From the NCBI GenBank assembly GCA_963653155.1, contig CAVJWR010000094.1, positions 1 through 11,970 of the forward strand: 11,970 nucleotides of DNA, written 5' to 3'. The stretch's first letter is position 1. Every line of letters begins with the position of its first letter. Source of the stretch: UBA1731 sp963653155 (lineage in GTDB: Bacteria > Verrucomicrobiota > Kiritimatiellia > RFP12 > UBA1067). The translations under genes were made by a program, and so were the position numbers. This document shows positions 6,358 to 11,970 of this stretch, piece after piece. The notes under the pieces are model-generated. The model searched no databases. It was given only the letters and a program-made list of their open reading frames with translations, and had not been told where the DNA came from.

Positions 6358-7803
6358 ATGGTTAAGTTCAGCAGAAGGAATTTTCTCGGTGGTGCGGCGG
6401 CCCTGTTCGGTGCGAGCGGCTGTCGTTCTTTGGGGATTGCGGGCGACAAGCCAAACCTTGTGTTTGGCGTGATGAGCGACCTGCATGTGACTACGCCGGA
6501 GTCTACTGCCGTGTTCGTATCGGCCCTGAAGTACTTTCGCGACAGGAACGTCGATGCGGTTGTCGTCGCCGGCGACCTTTCCGACTGGGGCCTGAAGAGC
6601 GGGCTTCAGTATGTCGCAGACGCATGGGAGAGCGTGTTCCCAGGTGGTCTTGCGCCTGACGGACACAGGGTTGAACGGCTCTTCTGCACAGGAAACCACG
6701 ACTACGACGGCTACTGGTATGGCGACATGACCCTTGACATGCACGTGCAGGGGTATTCTGAGGATGAGGCCCTCACGAAGCTTGGCATGAAGAAGTGCTG
6801 GGAAGAGGTTTTCAAGGAGCCGTTCGCGCCTGTCCGCCGCCGCACGATCAAGGGATATGACTTCATAAGCGCCGAGTGGAAGGAAGGCAAGGGTTGGAAT
6901 GTGGAGGCCGAAGCGTGGTTTGAGAAGAATGGCTCGACGCTCGACAGGAAAAAGCCGTTCTTCTTTTTCACCCACTATCAGCTCGGCAACACTACATCGT
7001 GTAGCTTAAAGGAGGTTGACGGTGCCGAATATCCGGAGATCAAGGCGTTCAAGAAGATGCCGAATGCCGTCGCATTCACTGGACATTGCCACTGGACCCT
7101 CAACGACGAGCGTTCCATATGGCAGGGCGACTATACCGCCATTGCCGTGCCGTCCATGTCCTATACGTCCATGCCCAGAGGCTACGAAAACGGCAGCGAT
7201 CTCCGCAACGGCACATCCAGCCGCTCGATGCAGCTCCTTCCGGCACGTCGGAACTTCGAACGTGCGCAGGGTTATGTCGTTTCCGTATACGATGACCGCA
7301 TGGAAGTCGAGCGCAGGGATCTTGCCGAGGGTGTGGAAGCCGCTCCTGCGTGGATTGTCACGCCTCCGGCGGCGGATGCGAGCCGCTATGCGTTCGCGCA
7401 AAGCAGCAAACGCACGCCCGTGCCGCAGTTCTCGGCAGACGCATCGGTGAAGACCTACGTAAGCAACTTCGATACGCGAAACGCCAAGTGGACCATCATG
7501 ATGATGCTTGAGTTCCCGTCCGCCCATGCGAAGAAGGGACGCGTGTACGACTACGAGGTGCGCATCGAGATGCTTGACGGAACCGTCGCTGGCGTGAAGA
7601 GGTTCCTTGCCCCCGCGTTCTACAAGCTTGAATGCGAAGAGCCAGAGCGGCAGCAGTTCGCCGTTGACGCAATGGCGCTCCCTGAAACCGGCAAGTATCG
7701 CCTCAAGGTGTATCCCCGTAACTGCTTCGGCGTTTGCGGCAGGCCAATAGAGTCCGTCGTGCTTGAGAGCAAGCCCGGAAAGGATAAGGCCAAGCGGTCA
7801 TGA
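6358..7803 (+). CDS. Tat-exported calcineurin-like metallophosphoesterase
   Basis: This 481-residue protein is probably a periplasmic or membrane-anchored phosphoesterase with a two-metal centre. The start follows AAAGGAGAA (6342-6350). Residues 5-11, SRRNFLG, form a twin-arginine motif followed by a short hydrophobic stretch and C22 in the context ASGC, a loose lipobox, so a Tat lipoprotein is possible. The metallophosphoesterase motifs are complete: D41-x-H43 (SDLHV), GD73 (VVAGDLSDWG), GN113H114D (GNHDYDGYW), H206 (FFTHYQ) and GH243-C-H245. Residues from about 380 to 470 look beta-rich, probably an accessory sandwich domain. The substrate cannot be told from the motifs; nucleotides, phosphodiesters or phosphosugars are all possible. 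The next gene overlaps it by 4 nt (ATGA). Tat export fits a cofactor loaded in the cytoplasm. Confidence 0.88.
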   Translation: MVKFSRRNFLGGAAALFGASGCRSLGIAGDKPNLVFGVMSDLHVTTPESTAVFVSALKYFRDRNVDAVVVAGDLSDWGLKSGLQYVADAWESVFPGGLAPDGHRVERLFCTGNHDYDGYWYGDMTLDMHVQGYSEDEALTKLGMKKCWEEVFKEPFAPVRRRTIKGYDFISAEWKEGKGWNVEAEAWFEKNGSTLDRKKPFFFFTHYQLGNTTSCSLKEVDGAEYPEIKAFKKMPNAVAFTGHCHWTLNDERSIWQGDYTAIAVPSMSYTSMPRGYENGSDLRNGTSSRSMQLLPARRNFERAQGYVVSVYDDRMEVERRDLAEGVEAAPAWIVTPPAADASRYAFAQSSKRTPVPQFSADASVKTYVSNFDTRNAKWTIMMMLEFPSAHAKKGRVYDYEVRIEMLDGTVAGVKRFLAPAFYKLECEEPERQQFAVDAMALPETGKYRLKVYPRNCFGVCGRPIESVVLESKPGKDKAKRS

Positions 7804-8294
7804 ATGTGGGATGCACAGTAAGGCGCCTGGCATTGATGGCGATCGCCGCAGTTGCTGCGGCATCGCCATCCGTAGCGTCGGAAGATGTTGGCGAGTATGA
7901 GTTTGACCGCTGGTACGCAGGGGCTGCCGGAACGATGGTCTTCCCGCAAGGCGGAAGCGCAATGCGCCGTCTTGGTGGAGCCACGGCGCGGATCGGATAT
8001 TACCTCACCGAATCGCTTGCCGTTGAGGCCGATGCGGCGTGGCTTGAGGATTGCGCCGGACTCGGCGTTCAGGGGCTGTGGCATATATACGGGTATGAAC
8101 GCCTCGATCCGTTCTTGACCTTCGGCGCACGAGGCTGGATCGATGGCAATGTGGGGCCTACTGCCGGAATCGGTACCTTCTACCATCTTACGGACAGCTG
8201 GTCCCTGCGGTTTGATGTCCAGTCCACGCTTGGTTTGGATGGCGGATGCGCGATGGTGTACATGGTCGGGGCGGGAGTACAGTATTCGTTCTGA
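7800..8294 (+). CDS. Small outer-membrane beta-barrel protein
   Basis: The 164-residue protein begins with a clear Sec signal peptide: RR, then LALMAIAAVAAA, with probable cleavage after SPSVAS (about residue 27). The mature part alternates aromatic and small residues in about eight strands, for example WYAGAAGTMVF, ATARIGYYL, LAVEADAAWL, PFLTFGARGW, PTAGIGTFYHL and WSLRFDVQSTL. It ends VGAGVQYSF, with the terminal Phe that barrel-assembly machinery recognises. This size and strand number match OmpX/OmpA-like 8-stranded barrels, and there is no peptidoglycan-binding domain. Its ATG overlaps the stop of the metallophosphoesterase gene (ATGA), implying translational coupling. The role is unknown; a function linked to the exported phosphoesterase is inference. 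Confidence 0.8.
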   Translation: MNVGCTVRRLALMAIAAVAAASPSVASEDVGEYEFDRWYAGAAGTMVFPQGGSAMRRLGGATARIGYYLTESLAVEADAAWLEDCAGLGVQGLWHIYGYERLDPFLTFGARGWIDGNVGPTAGIGTFYHLTDSWSLRFDVQSTLGLDGGCAMVYMVGAGVQYSF

Positions 8295-8353
8295 CGGTCC
8301 ACCCGTGTGGCGTATGGCACAGTGATGATGAAGAGAAAAGGCTAGTATGGCTG

Positions 8354-9739
8354 ATGGAGACTATGAAAGAGAATTTGGGCGCAAGGCCGAACTCCAGAGA
8401 ATTGGGCGAATACTTCGAGCTGCTAAGGTTCCAGACCGTAGGTGCGGATCCGACCCATCTGCGGGACTGCGTACAGTGCGCGATGTGGTTGAAGGGATGG
8501 CTCGAAAGGATAGGGGCTGACGTTAGTCTCCTGCTTCCAGAGGGAAGCGGAGTCTCTGCGGTTCCACCAGTGGTTTTTGGCGAGAGGCCTGGCAATCCTG
8601 GTGCGCCGACAGTCCTTTTTTACGGGCATTATGACGTGCAACCGCCAGACCCACTGGAGGAATGGACGTCGCCGCCATTTGAGCCTACCGAAAGGGATGG
8701 GCGCGTTTATTGTCGTGGTGCCCAAGATGACAAGGGCCAGTTCTTCTCGTTCCTGTGCGGCTTGCGTGATTTCCTTGCTTCGCACACAGGGCCGATGCCC
8801 ACGGTGAAGTTCCTGCTTGAGGGTCAGGAGGAAAGCGGCAGTGCGGCTGTGGCAAGGGTCGCTGAGGAAATCAAGGATCGGTTGCGTGCCGATGTGCTTC
8901 TCGTATGCGACACGGGCGCGGCCTCGGATCTGCGTCCGGCCATAGTTGCCGGCCTGAGAGGCGTGAGCCATTTCACAGTGAAGCTTTCGGCGGCCAAGAT
9001 GGATCTCCATTCGGGGCAGTACGGCGGCATTGCGCCGAACGCTGCGCAGGGGATGGCCGAGCTAATCGCCTCCCTGCACAATCCGGACGGCTCGATAGCG
9101 GTGCGTGGGTTCTGCGATCATGTGGAGCCGCCATCCGCCAATGAGTTGGAGCTGGCTGAATCGGCGGCGATGGGCGACGGGGAATACGAGAGGGAAATGG
9201 GCGTTGCGCCCGTGGGCGGCGAAAAGGGGTTGTCCGTAACGGAGCGGAACTCCTTCCGTCCGACGATAGAAGTAAACGGTGTGCATTCCGGTTATGGCGG
9301 GCCAGGTTCAAAGACCGTCATACCGTGTTCGGCTATCGCGAAGCTTTCCATGAGGCTTGTGCCTGGACAGAACCCGACTGAATGCATGGAGCTTGTGGTG
9401 CGACACCTTAAGCAACACACGCCGGTGGGTACGTCGCTTTCCGTGGAGGACGTGACTGGCGATGCGCCGGCTATGCGTTTGCCGCTGAAAAGCCCAGTGT
9501 TCCGTCTTGCCGCAGATGTGCTTGGGCACATCGATCCGAGAGGGGCAGTGTTCCAGTGGGACGGAGCCTCGATACCGATCGTCTCGACTTTGGCCCGGAT
9601 GTCCGGAGCCGCGCCTCTGCTCGTTGGGTTCGGGCAGGGCGAGGATTGCATCCATTCGCCGAACGAGTCGTTTTCGTGGTGCCAGTTTGCGTTGTGCCGC
9701 CGTTGGGCGCATGACATCCTTATCGGGCTGTGCGAATAG
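8354..9739 (+). CDS. M20 family metallo-dipeptidase (CNDP/Dug1-like)
   Basis: About 461 residues, cytoplasmic, hydrolysing dipeptides with a two-zinc centre. Motifs numbered from the chosen start: YGHYDVQP (H92, D94), RGAQDDKG (D125), EGQEESGS (E159 general base, E160 ligand), CDTG (D186), DLHSGQYGG (H219, in the dimerisation lid) and the late ligand CIHSPNES (H434). The DVQPPDPLEEWTSPPFEP stretch and GPGSKTVIP are typical of the carnosinase-like branch. The open frame extends upstream to 8246, inside the barrel gene, but homology starts near ELGEYFELLRF, so ATG 8354 or ATG 8363 is the real start. Neither has ideal spacing from AAAAGG (8335-8340). That site is better placed for an out-of-frame ATG at 8347, whose frame closes after 57 codons. 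It lies 59 nt after the barrel gene. Confidence 0.92.
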   Translation: METMKENLGARPNSRELGEYFELLRFQTVGADPTHLRDCVQCAMWLKGWLERIGADVSLLLPEGSGVSAVPPVVFGERPGNPGAPTVLFYGHYDVQPPDPLEEWTSPPFEPTERDGRVYCRGAQDDKGQFFSFLCGLRDFLASHTGPMPTVKFLLEGQEESGSAAVARVAEEIKDRLRADVLLVCDTGAASDLRPAIVAGLRGVSHFTVKLSAAKMDLHSGQYGGIAPNAAQGMAELIASLHNPDGSIAVRGFCDHVEPPSANELELAESAAMGDGEYEREMGVAPVGGEKGLSVTERNSFRPTIEVNGVHSGYGGPGSKTVIPCSAIAKLSMRLVPGQNPTECMELVVRHLKQHTPVGTSLSVEDVTGDAPAMRLPLKSPVFRLAADVLGHIDPRGAVFQWDGASIPIVSTLARMSGAAPLLVGFGQGEDCIHSPNESFSWCQFALCRRWAHDILIGLCE

Positions 9740-9784
9740 TGTCCACGGACGCGACGGATTGCGAAATGTCCGGCATGCGGGAGG

Positions 9785-9801
9785 GTCGCACTTGTTGCGA
9801 C
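9785..9801 (+). other. Hairpin in the gap between the dipeptidase and tsaE
   Basis: GTCGCA (9785-9790) and TGCGAC (9796-9801) form a perfect 6-bp stem with a 5-nt loop, 45 nt after the dipeptidase stop codon. No U-run follows, so it is not a canonical intrinsic terminator. It may protect the 3' end of the mRNA. Apart from this hairpin and the promoter below, I see nothing else in 9740-9901. Confidence 0.35.
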
Positions 9802-9830
9802 CGATGACGGCGCATGGACGCAACCGGTTG

Positions 9831-9839
9831 TGGTATAAT
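9831..9839 (+). promoter_or_regulatory. Extended -10 promoter of the tsaE gene
   Basis: TGGTATAAT (9831-9839) is a perfect extended -10. With the three preceding bases it gives TTGTGGTATAAT (9828-9839), identical to the motif upstream of the tRNAs. Transcription would start near 9846. No -35 is found at the usual distance. Confidence 0.7.
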
Positions 9840-9910
9840 GTCACGCATTTCACGATTGTCGAGGTATCCGCGACAGGCGTGGACATGGAGGCTTTAGGAC
9901 GTTGGAAACG

Positions 9911-10327
9911 ATGAGATTCGAGACTCGCAGCGAGACGGAGACGTGGGAGGTCGCAAAACGATTTGCGGACACCCTTAAGTCTGGTGATGTGGTGTGCCTT
10001 GAGGGAGACCTTGGATCGGGCAAGACCACATTCACGCAGGGACTATGCGCCGCGATAGGCGCCAGGCGGGCGGTGGTGAGCCCGACATTCTGCATAGTGT
10101 CCGAGCATCCGTCTGATCGCTTTCTTGTCGTGCACATGGATCTCTATCGGCTCCATGACGAGGACGACGTGCTTCAGATAGGGTGGGAGGACTATCTTGC
10201 CCGTGGCGCGGTGCTTGTGGTGGAATGGCCTGATCGCGCCGGCACCCTGATACCGGGAAATGCCAAGCGCGTACGCTTTTCGTATGGCGATGGAGAAGGG
10301 TGCCGGACGATAGAGATTTGCGCCTGA
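9911..10327 (+). CDS. tsaE: tRNA N6-threonylcarbamoyladenosine biosynthesis ATPase TsaE
   Basis: TsaE is the small ATPase that works with TsaB and TsaD to transfer threonylcarbamoyl to A37 of ANN-decoding tRNAs. The 138-residue protein is of normal length and has the diagnostic motifs: Walker A GDLGSGKTT (32-40), switch SPTF (57-60), HMDLYRL (D77) and EWPDRAG (E105-W106). ATG 9911 is chosen because the family usually starts just before the ETRS-type segment, with AGGA at 9896-9899. A TTG at 9902 gives three more residues and sits 10 nt after a stronger GGAGG (9887-9891), so it is a real alternative. It precedes ettA by 70 nt, and both serve translation. Confidence 0.95.
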   Translation: MRFETRSETETWEVAKRFADTLKSGDVVCLEGDLGSGKTTFTQGLCAAIGARRAVVSPTFCIVSEHPSDRFLVVHMDLYRLHDEDDVLQIGWEDYLARGAVLVVEWPDRAGTLIPGNAKRVRFSYGDGEGCRTIEICA

Positions 10328-10397
10328 GCGCATTGCCTCTTGGCTGTGTGCGGATGATGTGGTTGGCGGAATGAATTTGACTTAAAAAGGAGATGAA

Positions 10398-11970
10398 ATG
10401 GCGGGTGAGTATCAGTTCAGTCTGATTGATGTGACGAAGCAGGTTGGCACAAAGACGATCCTTCAGGACGTTAACCTCAGCTTCTTCTATGGTGCGCACA
10501 TAGGCGTAATAGGCGGCAACGGCGCGGGCAAGTCCACGCTCCTCAAGATATTGGCCGGCATTGATACGGATCTGATGGGAACTGTACAGGTCGCCAAGGG
10601 CACCAACATCGGATATCTGCCGCAGGAACCGCAGCTTGACGACTCGAAGACGGTCGCGGAGGTCGTTGCGGAGGGGGCCGAAAAGGCTCGCTCCATGGTG
10701 GAGCGATACGAAGACCTTTGCTGCCAGCTGGATGACCCGAAGGCTGCCGAGGAAATGGAGCGCATACAGGCTGTCATAGACGCAAACGACTACTGGAACA
10801 TCGACAATCTCGTGGAAAGGGCGATGGCGGACATGGGGTGTCCTCCGGGAGACACCCCGGTGAAGGTGCTTTCCGGCGGCGAACGCCGCCGCGTGGCGAT
10901 ATGCCGTCTTCTGCTGACAAATCCGGATGTGTTGCTTCTCGACGAACCGACGAACCACCTCGATGCGGAGACTACGTTCCGGCTGGAGTCCTATCTCAAG
11001 GATTTCAAGGGCACGCTCATCGTGGTGACGCACGACCGCTATTTCCTGTCGGATGTCACGGATTGGATACTGGAGCTTGACCACGGGATATGCTATCCAT
11101 ACAAGGGCAATTACGAAGAGTGGCTTAAGCAGAAGCAGGCGTATCTCGAACGCGAGGCCAAGGCCGAAAATAGCCGTCGGAAGCTGCTCGAAAACGAGCT
11201 GAAGTGGATACAGACGAACCCGTCTGGACGCCATTCGAAGGCACAGGCCCGCGTGAAGCGTTACGAGGAGCTTCAGAAACAGCAGGTGAGCGCCCGCGAA
11301 GATGATCTCGTGATCCGCATCCCGCCTGGTCCGCGTCTCGGCGACCTCGTCGTAAAGGCGGAGCACGTGAAGATGGGCTTTGGCGACAGGGTTCTCTACG
11401 ATGACCTCACGTTTGACCTGCCGCGCGGCGGAATAGTCGGCGTGATCGGCGCAAACGGAGCCGGAAAGACGACCCTGTTCAAGCTAATCACCGGCGAGAT
11501 GAAGCCCCTTTCGGGGTCATTGCGTGTCGGCGAGACGGTCAAGTTGTCGTATGTTGACCAGCTTCGTGGTGAACTCGACCCCAACCACACCGTGTACGAG
11601 GAGATCACCGGCGGCGGCGAATTCGTGCGGCTCGCTGGCGAGACGATGATGAACGGTCGCGCATACTGCTCCCGCTTCAACTTCAGGGGGCCAGAACAGC
11701 AAAAGAAGGTGGGGGTTCTTTCGGGCGGGGAGCGCAACCGCGTACACCTCGCGAAACTGCTCACAAGCGGCGGAAACCTTCTTCTTCTCGACGAGCCTAC
11801 GAATGACCTGGATGTGGCGACGCTCCGCTCGCTGGAGGAAGGCTTGCAGGACTTTGGTGGATGCGTGATGGTCGTGTCGCATGACCGCTGGTTCCTTGAC
11901 CGCATCGCGACGCACATCCTTGCGTTTGAGGGCAACGGAAAGACCTGCTGGTTCGAGGGCGGATTCTCCG
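10398..11970 (+). CDS. ettA: ABC-F protein EttA, energy-dependent translational throttle (3' end missing)
   Basis: EttA binds the ribosomal E site and gates early elongation according to ATP/ADP level. The start follows AAAAAGGAG (10384-10392) closely. The frame stays open to the window end (524 codons), so about 30 residues are missing compared with the 555-residue E. coli protein. First ABC domain: Walker A GGNGAGKST (39-47), LSGGE (158-162), D182-E183, H212. Second: Walker A GANGAGKTT (351-359), LSGGE (441-445), D465-E466, H495. The EttA arm is present between Q-loop and signature (about 90-140) and is roughly five residues shorter than in E. coli. The linker (about 230-300) carries the EttA-type pattern EWL...W...N..GR..KA.ARV.RYEEL. 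LSGGERRRVA in the first domain is characteristic of EttA and not of Uup or antibiotic-resistance ABC-F proteins. No transmembrane segments. Confidence 0.96.
   Translation, partial: MAGEYQFSLIDVTKQVGTKTILQDVNLSFFYGAHIGVIGGNGAGKSTLLKILAGIDTDLMGTVQVAKGTNIGYLPQEPQLDDSKTVAEVVAEGAEKARSMVERYEDLCCQLDDPKAAEEMERIQAVIDANDYWNIDNLVERAMADMGCPPGDTPVKVLSGGERRRVAICRLLLTNPDVLLLDEPTNHLDAETTFRLESYLKDFKGTLIVVTHDRYFLSDVTDWILELDHGICYPYKGNYEEWLKQKQAYLEREAKAENSRRKLLENELKWIQTNPSGRHSKAQARVKRYEELQKQQVSAREDDLVIRIPPGPRLGDLVVKAEHVKMGFGDRVLYDDLTFDLPRGGIVGVIGANGAGKTTLFKLITGEMKPLSGSLRVGETVKLSYVDQLRGELDPNHTVYEEITGGGEFVRLAGETMMNGRAYCSRFNFRGPEQQKKVGVLSGGERNRVHLAKLLTSGGNLLLLDEPTNDLDVATLRSLEEGLQDFGGCVMVVSHDRWFLDRIATHILAFEGNGKTCWFEGGFS

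Noticed and set aside
8246..8353. Upstream extension of the dipeptidase frame, overlapping the barrel gene
   Set aside because: Family similarity begins near residue 20 of the shorter form; the extension would overlap the barrel gene by 49 nt and its sequence is not dipeptidase-like.
9170..9205. Resemblance of GDGEYEREMG in the dipeptidase to DGDYEREFG in the short frame at 8347
   Set aside because: The match is about ten residues long, in different frames, with no flanking similarity; it is most likely chance.
10319..10332. Hairpin TGCGC-CTGA-GCGCA at the end of tsaE
   Set aside because: Only a 5-bp stem with two Ts after it; too weak to call a terminator, and tsaE and ettA may well be co-transcribed.
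10032..11366. Minus-strand open frame of 444 codons opposite tsaE and ettA
   Set aside because: Both plus-strand genes are unmistakable, and the antisense frame crosses their boundary without its own start signals or motifs.

Overview
The window is a bacterial chromosomal segment with no plasmid, phage or insertion-sequence signature. It holds ten plus-strand coding regions, two of them cut by the window ends, and two tRNA genes on the minus strand. A run of ten Ns inside one gene shows that this is a scaffolded draft assembly, probably metagenomic. The host looks Gram-negative, since it encodes a small outer-membrane barrel ending in Phe and several Sec/Tat-exported proteins. The fairly high GC, the GGA/FxxN beta-helix protein with a choice-of-anchor-Q-like tail and the GH123-type (former DUF4091) enzyme resemble gut Verrucomicrobiota/Kiritimatiellota. 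That placement is inference; no taxonomic marker is present.

Layout. (1) 1-51 is the 3' end of an unidentified gene. (2) 223-4293 is a two-gene operon behind an extended -10 promoter. It encodes a secreted, cysteine-rich right-handed beta-helix protein and a large secreted protein with GH123 architecture and an Asp-Glu catalytic pair. Together they look like an extracellular glycan-binding or glycan-degrading unit. (3) 4250-4410 (minus) carries tRNA-Arg(TCT) followed by tRNA-Met(CAT). The enzyme gene runs into tRNA-Met from the opposite strand, and its stop codon straddles the anticodon triplet. (4) 4427-4460 is a nearly perfect inverted repeat made of two back-to-back extended -10 elements, one for the tRNAs and one for the next plus-strand gene. 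(5) 4473-6325 holds an orphan MalK/UgpC-type ABC importer ATPase, apparently with a leaderless or near-leaderless mRNA, and a trimeric-type purine nucleoside phosphorylase 8 nt downstream. (6) 6358-8294 holds a Tat-exported metallophosphoesterase overlapped by 4 nt by a small outer-membrane beta-barrel gene. (7) 8354-9739 encodes an M20 dipeptidase. (8) 9911-11970 holds tsaE (tRNA t6A synthesis) and ettA (ABC-F translation factor), with ettA running off the window.

The middle and right parts are mostly conserved metabolism and translation genes. The parts most worth a second look are the promoter/tRNA knot around 4250-4475, the 12-base promoter motif that recurs exactly upstream of tsaE, and the beta-helix/GH123-like pair. 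I did not find a convincing wholly new system. There is no CRISPR array, toxin-antitoxin pair, defence island or mobile element visible.
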